From positions 62,001 to 126,000 of the forward strand of contig MCFE01000215.1 in assembly GCA_002104905.1 (NCBI GenBank): a stretch of 64,000 nt of DNA, written 5' to 3'. Both the position numbers and the translations under genes were made by a program. This DNA is from Basidiobolus meristosporus CBS 931.73 (Eukaryota; Basidiobolomycota; Basidiobolomycetes; Basidiobolales; Basidiobolaceae). How positions within the stretch are numbered: the stretch's first letter is position 1; each line of letters begins with the position of its first letter. Shown in pieces: positions 1 to 9,818 of this stretch. The notes beneath the pieces are model-generated. The model had not been told where the DNA came from. It did no database searches and saw only the letters and a program-made list of their open reading frames with translations.

Positions 1-162
1 CACATGCTCTTGGGACCTTCCTTAACCTATTCTACGTGTTTGTTATGCCAAGACCATGTAAAAGTATAAATACTACTTTTACATTCAATAAATCATTAAG
101 TGAAACCACATAATCTACTTGTTCTCCCAATCACTTCCAATATCTCCAAGACTCTTACAACA
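1..162 (+). repeat. copia-1 5' LTR (left part outside window)
   Basis: The 5' LTR of the old plus-strand copia element, cut by the window edge. It matches the end of the complete LTR at 8824-9173 and finishes with TTACAACA, the inverted complement of the TGTTGTAA that opens the family's LTRs. A TATAAATA box lies at 65-72 and an AATAAA polyadenylation-like signal at 87-92, so promoter and 3'-end signals are both visible. Small differences from copia-2 LTRs show it is an older copy. Confidence 0.85.
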
Positions 163-174
163 GGTTATGAGCCC
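163..174 (+). promoter_or_regulatory. Primer binding site of copia-1 (initiator tRNA-Met anticodon arm)
   Basis: GGTTATGAGCCC follows the LTR directly. It is the exact reverse complement of GGGCTCATAACC, the anticodon stem-loop of yeast-type initiator tRNA-Met, so a cleaved half-tRNA would be the primer, as known for Drosophila copia. The same 12-mer stands in copia-2 at 7327-7338. Confidence 0.6.
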
Positions 175-3003
175 CAAGCTGTCACTCTCTGCAATGTCTA
201 CTACTGCTATTACTGGAATTTTCCCTCTGCTGAAAAGTTGGATGGATCTAACTACCAAGTGTGGAAGGTGAAGATGAAGATGCTGCTACAAGAAAGAGGC
301 CTTTGGGATATTGTCATGGGAGAAGAATGCCCTCCTAAAAACGTGGGAGAGGAAGCCTTAAAGTACCAGAAGAAAGAACAAAGTGCCTTTAACTGCATTT
401 GCCTTAATGTCAAGGACAAATTGCTAATTCAATGCTCAAGAGCAAAAATGGCAAAGAATGCCTGGAAGGCATTAGAAGACACCTACCAGTCATGTTCAGC
501 TGCTAAGAAAATGTATCTGAGACAAAAATTCTTTACTACAAAGATGCTGCCAGGAGAAGAAATGAAAAATCTAATTAACAGAATTACCCTGCTGGTAGAT
601 GAGATGGAATCTGTGGGCGTACCAACTACTGATGAGGATGTGATAGTTACCATCCTGAATAGCCTGACAGACAGGTTTCAGGGCCTTGTATCAGCCCTAG
701 AGTCCAGAACTGAAGATTTGACCTTAATTACATATATGGAAGGCTCCTGGATGAAGAATTAAGAAAATCAAGCGCCAATAAGAAGGAAGAAGAAAATGCT
801 TAATAAGCAATGATAACCAACAAAGGAGGTACCCAAGACCCTACAAAGGCAACAGCAACCTGTTTTGCAACTACTGCAAAAGGAAAGGACACACATCAGA
901 CCAGTGTCTCAAAAAGAGAGATAATCAGCAAAAGAAGCCTGAATATGGAAATGCTGCAACAACTGAAGATAGACTATTCATATCTGCACTAAATATGACC
1001 ACAAACAAGGATTCTCAGACGTGGTATATTGACTCTGGAGCATCTCAACACTTTACACACCAAAAAGAACTTTTTACCCAATATCAAGAAATTCCAATTA
1101 AGAAGGTTTTCATGGGTGACAATAGAACACTTGATGCAGTGGGAGAAGGAACTATCCAAGTAAACCTTAGAAGCAGTGAAGGAAGCCATACACTGACCTT
1201 TAAAGAAGTACTCTATGTACCAGAAATAGCCAAGAACCTACTATCTGTAAGCAAGGCCACAGCAGAAGGACTCAGTTTCAGTTTTGACAATTCTGGATGC
1301 AGGATCACTGATCAAAATGGTGCTCATATTGCTTTGGGTATCAGAGATCAGAATCTATACAAGTTGACTTATATTCCATCATATCTGGAAGCCAATATAA
1401 GTAACTTAAATGAAGAAACACCAATGCTTTGGCACAGGAGATTTGGGCACATCAATTTTGATTATTTGCGTAAAATGATCAAAGATCAGCTAATTTCTGG
1501 AGTGAAAATTGAATCTCCCAGCTAATTTGGAGCACTGTGAAGCCTGCATATATGGGAAACAAGCCAGACAACCATTCAAGAGCTCTGGGTTAATCAAAAC
1601 TAAGAAAAAATTAGATCTAATTCACTCAGATCTGTGTGGACCTATGCAAAATATATCCTTAGGCAGGATGAAGTATTTAATCACTTTATTGATGATTATA
1701 CAAGATACACATGGGTCTACTTCATGGAGAGAAAGGAAAGAAGCTCTGTCTAAGTTCAGGGAGCTTAAAGCCATGGTAGAGAGAGAAACTGGTGAAAAAA
1801 TCAAGAAAATAGCTCTGACAATGGTGGAGAATATACCTCAAAACTCTTCATCCACTTCTGCAAAATTCATGAGATAAAGCAAGAGACTACTGTACCATAC
1901 TCCCCACAGCAAAATGGAGTAGCAGAACATGCTAACAGATCAACAATTGATATGGCAAGATCTATGATCCATGATCAAAATTATCCTATGATTTTCAGGC
2001 AGAATCAGTTGCCACTGCTGTATACCTTAAGAATAGGAGTTATAACAGAATACTTTGTGATTCTACTCCATTTGAAGCATGGTATGGATACAGACCAAGT
2101 GCAGAGCATCTAAGAATATTTGGGTGTACAGCATATGCCAAGAAACTGCCGGAAATCAGTCAAAATTTGAGCCAAAAAGTGTAAAATGCATATTTTTGGG
2201 TTACTGCAATGAGAGTAAGGCATACAGACTCTACAATACCAAAGCAAAGAAGCTAATCAAGTCCAGTGGATGTGTTGTTTGATGAAAATTCAAAATTTTC
2301 ACAAAAAATGACATCAGATGATGACAAAAATCTGATCTCAAGTCCACCAATTGTCAGGATTGAATCAGAGCAAAACAATGAAGATTTTTTCACTCCAGAG
2401 GACTCTACAACTGTGGTTCAGCCAGAATCAGTGCCCAGGAATATCCCAGAAGTGATCATTCCAGTATCAAATGCCCGGAGATCTAATCGGACAAGAAATA
2501 GCCCAAATTACTATATCAATGAGGGTGCAAACTTAGCCTATGCCTATTCAGTCCATATTGATGAACCCCAGACTGTAAAAGAGGCCCTAAATAGCCCTCA
2601 GACAAAGTTTTGGAGATCTGCAATGACTGAGGAATATCAGGCCCTGATGGAAAATCAAACTTGGGACTTAGTCAAATTACCAATCAACCAAAAATCAATT
2701 GGATGCAGATGGGTCTTCAAGACAAAATACAAGGCTGATGGTACAATCAAAGATACAAAGTAAGACTTGTGCCAAAGATACTCTCAAACAAAAGGACTTG
2801 ACTATACTGAGACCTTTGCACTGGTGCCAGTTTAATTCCACTGATTAATATTGGCTATTGCAGCCAAATATAAGTTTTTATTCATCAAATGGATGTAAAA
2901 ACTGCATTTTGAATGGAAAATTATGAGCATGTGTATATGGACCAGCCTGATGGTTTGCTGACCAAGATAACCTCCATTTGGTCTGAAGCAAAATAGTCTC
3001 TAT
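175..3003 (+). pseudogene. copia-1 gag-pol, 5' part, decayed
   Basis: The first two thirds of a Ty1/copia polyprotein, very similar to the intact copia-2 ORF but broken by frameshifts and stops. Recognisable in order are the Gag domain (LDGSNYQVWKVKMKM, about 240-290), a zinc knuckle near 868-915, the protease motif WYIDSGAS (about 1022-1050), the pre-integrase HHCC region (about 1430-1560), integrase core pieces (1620-2000) and the start of reverse transcriptase (2640-3003). Gag is left open to about 762; later pieces lie in different frames. The RT fragment stops at TCTAT, where copia-2 inserted, and continues at 7690. It cannot encode a working polyprotein. Confidence 0.85.
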
Positions 3004-3351
3004 TGCTGTAAGAGTCTTGGAGATATTGGAAGTGATTTGGAGAACAAGTAGATTATGTGGTTTTCACTTAATGATTTATTGAATGTAAAAGTAGTATTTA
3101 TACTTTTACCATGTCTTGGCATATACAAACACGTAGAATAGGTTAAGGAAGGTCCCAAGAACATGTGTGCAAAGTTTGGGGCTGTTTGGACAACTTTGAG
3201 AATTTACATGTTCTGGGTACCTGGTATTTTGGTGAAAATATTCTAAGTAAATCCCGACAAGGAATTTGGTCAGTATTCTCTAGGATTTGAAGGTAATGAT
3301 CTAAGTGACTAAGTTAGGTGAATATTTAGGTGGAATACAATTTTTACAACA
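3004..3351 (-). repeat. copia-2 3' LTR
   Basis: A 348-bp LTR matching 7339-7689. On the minus strand it runs from TGTTGTAAAAATTG to TTACAGCA; the final TTACAACA of the other copy is mutated by one base. It contains the family TATA and AATAAA signals. Confidence 0.9.
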
Positions 3352-3360
3352 CTCCCACTC
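3352..3360 (-). promoter_or_regulatory. copia-2 polypurine tract
   Basis: The minus strand reads GAGTGGGAG immediately before the TGTTGTAA of the 3' LTR. This is the expected place and composition of the plus-strand DNA primer. The same tract is kept in copia-1 at 8815-8823. Confidence 0.6.
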
Positions 3361-3362
3361 AG

Positions 3363-6300
3363 CTAAATGTTCATACTGACTAGTCCTAATTTTGACCTAA
3401 GATATTCAAACTTGTCTCTAGCTAATGGTTTGGTAAGTATGTCTGCAATCATTTCATCTGTAGGACAGTAAACTAAGCTAACTAAGTTATTCTCTATAGC
3501 TTCACGTATGAAATGATGTCTAATATCTATGTGCTTGGTTCTAGCATGAAAAGTTGGATTTCTACCTAATTGTATACATCCTTGATTATCTTGAAATAAA
3601 GTAATAGGCATTTTTTGACATAGGCCTAAATCTGTAAAGAGCTTTCTTAACCACATTGCTTCTTTTGTAGCTTCACAGGCTGCCATATACTCTGCCTCTG
3701 TAGTAGAAAGTGCTACGGTTGGTTGCTTTCTTGAATTCCATGAAATTGCTCCTTTACAGTAAAGAAAGGTGTATCCTGTGGTGGATCTTCTGTCTTCTAA
3801 ATTTTGTCCCCAATCAGCATCAGAGTATCCCACAAGATCCTGTTCTGAATCCTTATAAGTGTATCTTAAGCAGATATCAGCAGTTCCTTTTAGGTATCTA
3901 AAAATCCGCTTAACTGCTGCAATATGATCAGATCCATAATTCTGATTATGTTGGCTGACAACTCCCACTGAATATGAGATATCTGGACGTGTTCCAAGCA
4001 TGATATACATCAGACTGCCGACCATAGATTGATAAGGAAAGTCAGGGCTTTCAGATGGCACCAAGCTCTCTTGATTTGGTTGAGTTTTGACCAAGTTAAG
4101 GTTTGTCTCCATTGGGGTAGCTGCTGGTTTACAGTCTTCCATTTGGTACTTCTTTAGTATATCTTGAATATACTTGGATTGGCTTAGGGTGATAGTCTGG
4201 GTACTTCTGTCTATGGAGAACTTAATCCCTAAGTAGTAACTAAGTTCTCCTAGATCAGACATCTTGAACTCCTTAGATAGGCTGGATTTAGTCTCTTCCA
4301 ATGTTTCTAGGTTATTGGCGGCTATAATAAGATCATCCACATATAGAGCTAATAGAACTGGATTTGCTCTATCTGGCTTATAGTATATACTATAGTCAGC
4401 ATTACTCCTTTTGAAACTCAAAGATTCCAAATAAGAATCTATCTTGCAATTCCAGGCTCTTGGTGATTGTTTGAGACCATATAGTGACTTTTTAAGCTTG
4501 CAGACCAAATGGGGGTTATCTTGGTCAACAAACCCATCAGGCTGGTCCATATACACGTCCTCATCAAGTTCTCCATTCAAAAATGCAGTTTTTACATCCA
4601 TTTGATGAATAAAAAACTTATATTTGGCTGCAATAGCCAATATTAATCTGATGGAATTAAACTTGGCTACCAGTGCAAAGGTCTCAGTATAGTCAAGTCC
4701 TTTTGTTTGAGAGTATCCTTTGGCTACAAGTCTTGCTTTGTATCTTTCAATTGTACCATCAGCCTTGTATTTTGTCTTGAAGACCCATCTGCATCCAATT
4801 GATTTTTGGTTGATTGGTAATTTGACTAAGTCCCAAGTTTGATTTTCCATCAGGGCCTGATATTCCTCAGTCATTGCAGATCTCCAAAACTTTGTCTGAG
4901 GGCTATTTAGGGCCTCTTTTACAGTCTGGGGTTCATCAATATGGACTGAATAGGCATAGGCTAAGTTTGTACCCTCATTGATATAGTAATTTGGGCTATT
5001 TCTTGTCCGATTGGATCTCCGGGCATTTGATACTGGAATGATCACTTCTGGGATATTCCTGGGCACTGATTCTGGCTGAACCATGGTTGTAGAGTCCTCT
5101 GGAGTGAAAAAATTTTCATTGTTTTGCTCTGATTCAATCCTGACAATTGGTGGACTTGAGATCAAATTTTTGTCATCATCTGATGTCATTTTTTGTGAAA
5201 ATTTTGAATTTTCATCAAACAACACATCCCTGGACTTGATCAGCTTCTTTGCTTTGGTATTGTAGAGTCTGTATGCCTTACTCTCATTGCAGTAGCCCAA
5301 AAATATGCATTTTACACTTTTTGGCTCAAATTTTGACTGATTTCCGGCCAGTTTTTTGGCATATGCTGTACACCCAAATATTCTTAGATGTTCTGCACTT
5401 GGTCTGTATCCATACCATGCTTCAAATGGAGTAGAATCACGAAGTATTCTGTTATAACTCCTATTTTTAAGATATACAGCAGTGGCAACTGATTCCGCCC
5501 AAAAATCATAGGATAATTTTTGATCATGGATCATAGATCTTGCCATATCAATTATTGATCTGTTAGCTTGTTCTGCTACTCCATTTTGCTGTGGGGAGTA
5601 TGGTACAGTAGTCTCTTGCTTTATCCCATGAATTTTGCAGAAGTGGATGAAGAGTTTTGAGGTATATTCTCCACCATTGTCAGAGCGTATTTTCTTGATT
5701 TTTTCACCAGTTTCTCTCTCCACCATGGCTTTAAACTCCCTGAGCTTAGACAGAGCTTCTTCCTTTCTCTCCATGAAGTAGACCCATGTGTATCTTGTAT
5801 AATCATCAATAAAAGTGATTAAATACTTCATCCCGCCTAAGGATAAATTTTGCATAGGTCCACACAGATCTGAGTGAATTAGATCTAATTTTTTCTTAGT
5901 TTTGATTAACCCAGAGCTCTTGAACGGTTGTCTGGCTTGTTTCCCATATATGCAGGCTTCACAGTGCTCCAAATTAGCTGGGGGATCAATTTTCACTCCA
6001 GAAATTAGCTGATCTTTGATCATTTTACGCAAATAATCAAAATTGATGTGTCCAAATCTCCTGTGCCAAAGCATTGGTGTTTCTTCATTTAAGTTACTTA
6101 TATTGGCTTCCAGATATGATGGAATATAAGTCAACTTGTATAGATTCTGATCTCTGATGCCCAAAGCAATATGAGCACCATTTTGATCAGTGATCCTGCA
6201 TCCAGAATTGTCAAAACTGAAACTGAGTCCTTCTGCTGTGGCCTTGCTTACAGAGAGTAGGTTCTTGGCTATTTCTGGTACATAGAGTACTTCTTTAAAG

Positions 6301-7334
6301 GTCAGTGTATGGCTTCCTTCACTGCTTCTAAGGTTTACTTGGATAGTTCCTTCTCCCACTGCATCAAGTGTTCTATCGTCACCCATGAAAACCTTCTTAA
6401 TTGGAATTTCTTGATATTGGGTAAAAAGTTCTTTTTGGTGTGTAAAGTGTTGAGAAGCTCCAGAGTCAATATACCACGTCTGAGAATCCTTGTTTGTGGT
6501 CATATTTAGTGCAGATATGAATAGTCTATCTTCAGTTGTTGCAGCATTTCCATATTCAGGCTTCTTTTGCTGATAATCTCTCTTTTTGAAACACCGGTCT
6601 GATGTGTGTCCTTTCCTTTTGCAGTAGTTGCAAAATAGGTTGCTGTTGCCTTTGTAGGGTCTTGGGTACCTCCTTTGTTGGTTATCATTGCTTATTAAAG
6701 CATTTTCTTCTTCCTTCTTATTGGCGCTTGATTTTCTTAATTCTTCATCCAGGAGCCTTCCATATACGTAATTTAAGGTCAAATCTTCAGTTCTGGACTC
6801 TAGGGCTGATACAAGGCCCTGAAACTTGTCTGTCAGGCTATTCAGGATGGTAACTATCACATCCTCATCAGTAGTTGGTACGCCCACAGATTCCATCTCA
6901 TCTACCAGCAGGGTAATTCTGTTAATTAGATTTTTCATTTCTTCTCCTGGCAGCATCTTTGTAGTAAAGAATTTTCTTCTCAGATACATTTTCTTGGCAG
7001 CTGAACATGACTGGTAGGTGTCTTCTAATGCTTTCCAGGCATTCTTTGCCGTTTTTGCTCTTGAGCATTGAATTAGCAATTTGTCCTTGACATTAAGGCA
7101 AATGCAGTTAAAGGCACTTTGTTCTTTCTTCTGGTACTTTAAGGCTTCCTCTCCCACGTTTTTAGGAGGGCATTCTTCTCCCATGACAATATCCCAAAGG
7201 CCTCTTTCTTGTAGCAGCATCTTCATCTTCACCTTCCACACTTGGTAGTTAGATCCATCCAACTTTTCAGCAGAGGGAAAAATTCCAGTAATAGCAGTAG
7301 TAGACATTGCAGAGAGTGACAGCTTGGGGCTCAT
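3363..7334 (-). CDS. copia-2 Gag-Pol polyprotein (intact)
   Basis: A single 1323-residue Ty1/copia polyprotein. Domains in order: Gag (UBN2-like, LDGSNYQVW); CCHC zinc knuckle CNYCKRKGHTSDRC near residue 235; aspartic protease WYIDSGAS near 290; GAG-pre-integrase with two His and CEAC; integrase core with SDLCGP, SDNGGEY and QQNGVAEQ as the acidic triad; reverse transcriptase with the catalytic ALYVDDL; RNase H with YSDADWG and STTEAEY. The usual copia ETFAPV motif reads ETFALV. The frame stays open upstream into the LTR, but the first ATG is at 7334, inside the primer binding site; the next in-frame ATG is at 7307. Transcription would start in the LTR at 7339-7689. No internal stop, so it is probably functional. 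Confidence 0.93.
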   Translation of the reverse strand: MSPKLSLSAMSTTAITGIFPSAEKLDGSNYQVWKVKMKMLLQERGLWDIVMGEECPPKNVGEEALKYQKKEQSAFNCICLNVKDKLLIQCSRAKTAKNAWKALEDTYQSCSAAKKMYLRRKFFTTKMLPGEEMKNLINRITLLVDEMESVGVPTTDEDVIVTILNSLTDKFQGLVSALESRTEDLTLNYVYGRLLDEELRKSSANKKEEENALISNDNQQRRYPRPYKGNSNLFCNYCKRKGHTSDRCFKKRDYQQKKPEYGNAATTEDRLFISALNMTTNKDSQTWYIDSGASQHFTHQKELFTQYQEIPIKKVFMGDDRTLDAVGEGTIQVNLRSSEGSHTLTFKEVLYVPEIAKNLLSVSKATAEGLSFSFDNSGCRITDQNGAHIALGIRDQNLYKLTYIPSYLEANISNLNEETPMLWHRRFGHINFDYLRKMIKDQLISGVKIDPPANLEHCEACIYGKQARQPFKSSGLIKTKKKLDLIHSDLCGPMQNLSLGGMKYLITFIDDYTRYTWVYFMERKEEALSKLREFKAMVERETGEKIKKIRSDNGGEYTSKLFIHFCKIHGIKQETTVPYSPQQNGVAEQANRSIIDMARSMIHDQKLSYDFWAESVATAVYLKNRSYNRILRDSTPFEAWYGYRPSAEHLRIFGCTAYAKKLAGNQSKFEPKSVKCIFLGYCNESKAYRLYNTKAKKLIKSRDVLFDENSKFSQKMTSDDDKNLISSPPIVRIESEQNNENFFTPEDSTTMVQPESVPRNIPEVIIPVSNARRSNRTRNSPNYYINEGTNLAYAYSVHIDEPQTVKEALNSPQTKFWRSAMTEEYQALMENQTWDLVKLPINQKSIGCRWVFKTKYKADGTIERYKARLVAKGYSQTKGLDYTETFALVAKFNSIRLILAIAAKYKFFIHQMDVKTAFLNGELDEDVYMDQPDGFVDQDNPHLVCKLKKSLYGLKQSPRAWNCKIDSYLESLSFKRSNADYSIYYKPDRANPVLLALYVDDLIIAANNLETLEETKSSLSKEFKMSDLGELSYYLGIKFSIDRSTQTITLSQSKYIQDILKKYQMEDCKPAATPMETNLNLVKTQPNQESLVPSESPDFPYQSMVGSLMYIMLGTRPDISYSVGVVSQHNQNYGSDHIAAVKRIFRYLKGTADICLRYTYKDSEQDLVGYSDADWGQNLEDRRSTTGYTFLYCKGAISWNSRKQPTVALSTTEAEYMAACEATKEAMWLRKLFTDLGLCQKMPITLFQDNQGCIQLGRNPTFHARTKHIDIRHHFIREAIENNLVSLVYCPTDEMIADILTKPLARDKFEYLRSKLGLVSMNI

Positions 7335-7338
7335 AACC
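7327..7338 (-). promoter_or_regulatory. copia-2 primer binding site overlapping the gag ATG
   Basis: The minus strand reads GGTTATGAGCCC directly after the LTR end. It is complementary to the anticodon stem-loop of initiator tRNA-Met. The first possible gag ATG lies within this site. Confidence 0.6.
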
Positions 7339-7689
7339 TGTTGTAAGAGTCTTGGAGATATTGGAAGTGATTTGGAGAACAAGTAGATTATGTGGTTTTC
7401 ACTTAATGATTTATTGAATGTAAAAGTAGTATTTATACTTTTACCATGGTCTTGGCATTACAAACACGTAGAATAGGTTAAGGAAGGTCCCAAGAACATG
7501 TGTGCAAAGTTTGGGGCTGTTTGGACAACTTTGAGAATTTACATGTTCTGGGTACCTGGTATTTTGGTGAAAATATTCTAAGTAAATCCCGACAAGGAAT
7601 TTGGTCAGTATTCTCTAGGATTTGAAGGTAATGATCTAAGTGACTAAGTTAGGGGAATATTTAGGTGGAATTACGAATTTTTTACAACA
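7339..7689 (-). repeat. copia-2 5' LTR
   Basis: A 351-bp LTR bounded on the minus strand by TGTTGTAA and TTACAACA. It contains TATAAATA and AATAAA, and drives the ORF at 3363-7334. Confidence 0.9.
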
Positions 7690-8823
7690 TCTATTTGGTC
7701 TTAAACAATCACTGAGAGCCTGGAGTTGCAAGATAGATTCTTATTTGGAATCTTTGGGTGCCAAAAGGAGTAATGCTGACTATAGTATATACTATAAGCC
7801 AGATAGAGCAAACCCAGTTCTATTAGCTCTATATGTGGATGATCTTATTATTGCTACCAAATACCTAGAAACATTAGAAGAGACTAAATCCAGCCTATCT
7901 GAGAAGTTCAAGATGTCCAATCTAGGAGAGCTCAGTTACTACTTAGGGATTAAGTTCTCCATAGGCAGAAATACCCAGACTATTACCTTAAGCCAATTCA
8001 AGTATACTCAAGATATACTAAAGAAGTACCAAATGGAAGACAGTAAACTGGCAGTTACCCCAATGGAGACAAACCTTAACTTGGACAAAACTCAACCAAG
8101 TCAAGAGAGCTTGGTGCCATCTGAAAGCCCTGACTTTCCTTGTCAATCTATGATTGGCAGTCTGATGCATATCATGCTTGGAACATGTCCAGCTATCTCA
8201 TATTCAGTGGGAGTTGTCACCCAGAGTAATCAGAACTATGGATCTGATCATATTGCAGCAGTTGAGAAAATTTTTGGATACCTAAAAGGAACTGCTGATA
8301 TCTGCCTAAGATACACTTAAAATGACTCAGAACAAGACCTTGTGGGATACTCTGATGCTGATTGGGAGCAAAATTTGGAAGACAGAAGATCCACCACAGG
8401 ATACACCTTTCTTTACTGTCAAGAAGCAATTTCATGGAACTCAAGAAAGTAACCAACCATAGCACTTTCTACCACAGAGGCAGAGTATGTGGCAGCCTGT
8501 AAAGCTACAAAAGAAGCAATGTGGCTAAGAAAGCATTTTACAGACTTAGGCCTATGTCAAAAAATGCCTATTACTTTATTTCAAGATAATCAAGGATATA
8601 TACAATCAGGTAGATATCCAACTTTTCATGCTAGAACTAAGCACATAGAGATTAGACATCCTTTCATATGTGAAGCTATAGGGAATAACTTAGTTAGCTT
8701 AGTTTACTGTCCTTCAGATGAAATGATTGCTGACATATTTACCGAACCATTTGCTAGATACAAGATTGAATATCTTGGGTCAAAATTAGGACTAGTCAGT
8801 ATGAACATTTAGCTGAGTGGGAG
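7690..8823 (+). pseudogene. copia-1 pol, 3' part (RT end and RNase H), decayed
   Basis: The continuation of the copia-1 reading frame after the copia-2 insertion. The first piece (to about 8320) has the end of reverse transcriptase with ALYVDDLIIA. A stop near 8319 and a further break near 8450 separate it from the RNase H end (8489-8812), which closes with the family's typical C-terminus before the purine tract at 8815-8823. Homology to copia-2 is collinear and high throughout. It is an old broken copy, not a gene. Confidence 0.85.
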
Positions 8824-9173
8824 TGTTGTAAAAACTTGTAATTCCACCCAAATATTCACCTAACTTAGCCACTTAGATCATGATCTTCAAATCCTACAGA
8901 ATACTGACCAGATTCCTTGTTGGGATTTACTTTGAGAATTTTCATGTTCTGGGTACCTGGTATTTTGGTGAAAATATTCTAAGTTGTTCAGACAGCCCCA
9001 AACTTTGCACACATGCTCTTGGGACCTTCCTTAACCTATTCTATGTGTTTGTTATGCCAGGACAGTGTAAAAGTATAAATACTACTTTTACATTCAATAA
9101 ATCATTAAGAGAAGATCCTTATAATCTACTTGTTCTCCTAATCACTTCCAATATCTCCAAGACTCTTACAACA
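8824..9173 (+). repeat. copia-1 3' LTR
   Basis: A 350-bp LTR starting TGTTGTAAAAAC and ending CTTACAACA, collinear with the copia-2 LTRs. The bases just beyond it (GCAAC, 9174-9178) belong to minus-strand copia-4 sequence, so copia-1 was itself inserted into copia-4. The matching upstream duplication is outside the window. Confidence 0.88.
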
Positions 9174-9282
9174 GCAACTGAGTTCTCCTAGTTCAGACAT
9201 CTTGAACTCCTTAGATTGACTGGATCCAGTCTCTTCCAATGTTTCTACATCATTGGTGGCTATAATAAGATAACCCATATAT
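9174..9282 (-). pseudogene. copia-4 fragment (RT region)
   Basis: A short minus-strand copia reverse transcriptase piece collinear with copia-2 at about 4237-4345. It is bounded on the left by the copia-1 LTR and on the right by the gypsy-1 LTR. Its reading resumes at 15185 beyond gypsy-1. Confidence 0.8.
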
Positions 9283-9803
9283 TGTTATGAATAGACACAA
9301 GGCAGGAGGAAAAGCTAGGCACGGCAGGAAAGGACTTAGGTGTGGACCATCAAGGCAAGGCAGGATTCAAGGCAAGGCTGTTTATTCAAGACCTGTGTTT
9401 ATCAGACTGAGGAATACTTAAGGGGGGATAGGACTATATATACTTTTTGGCTATATTGATGCCGAGAGATGTTAGCTAATACTAATGGGGTTGTGGGGTG
9501 AGGCACAGCAATGGTGCTGGGGATAATGACATAGATGACACGGTACTGAGACAGGATGGGAAAATGGATTGGGTCACCTGATCATGTGACTAAGTCATGT
9601 GACCTGGTATTTCCATATATGGTACTGGACTATAAAAAATACGATGGAAAGCTTCCATGGAATGTTCCATTGTGTAACAATGGTTTGGAATGGTCAGGAA
9701 CTTTCTGGAAGGTGGTAGAAGGTTCCGGAAGGAATCTCTTAGAAATTGAGCTGGGAAGCTGAAACTTGGCATGGGTGTTCATGGTTGTCATGTGATCATG
9801 ACA
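9283..9803 (-). repeat. gypsy-1 3' LTR
   Basis: A 521-bp LTR matching 14664-15184. On the minus strand it opens with the self-complementary TGTCATGATCACATGACA (7-bp arms around ATCA). A TATA-rich stretch TATATATAG lies on the minus strand near 9433-9445. Confidence 0.92.
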
Positions 9804-9818
9804 CTATTCTCCTCTTCC
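9804..9818 (-). promoter_or_regulatory. gypsy-1 polypurine tract overlapping the pol stop
   Basis: The minus strand reads GGAAGAGGAGAATAG directly against the LTR. The final TAG is the stop codon of pol, so the plus-strand primer is encoded by the last codons of pol and there is no spacer before the LTR. Confidence 0.7.

Larger units (their letters stand above)
3004..7689 (-). mobile_element. copia-2: intact Ty1/copia LTR retrotransposon
   Basis: A complete 4.7-kb minus-strand element: 3' LTR 3004-3351, polypurine tract, single gag-pol ORF, primer binding site, 5' LTR 7339-7689. It is flanked by a perfect 5-bp duplication TCTAT (2999-3003 and 7690-7694). Removing one copy rejoins the copia-1 reverse transcriptase reading exactly, which proves the insertion. 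The LTRs differ by a handful of substitutions and indels (for example TGCTGTAA against TGTTGTAA at the outer end), so the insertion is young but not brand new. With an uninterrupted polyprotein it is potentially autonomous. Confidence 0.93.

Noticed and set aside
7335-7382. Upstream extension of the copia-2 ORF into the LTR (open to 7382)
   Set aside because: It begins at a TTG codon inside the LTR; the first ATG is at 7334, so the extension is not taken as coding.
9556-9772. ORFs of 60-68 codons in the gypsy-1 LTRs (repeated at 14937-15153)
   Set aside because: They are identical because the LTRs are identical, lie in non-coding LTR sequence and have no homology.
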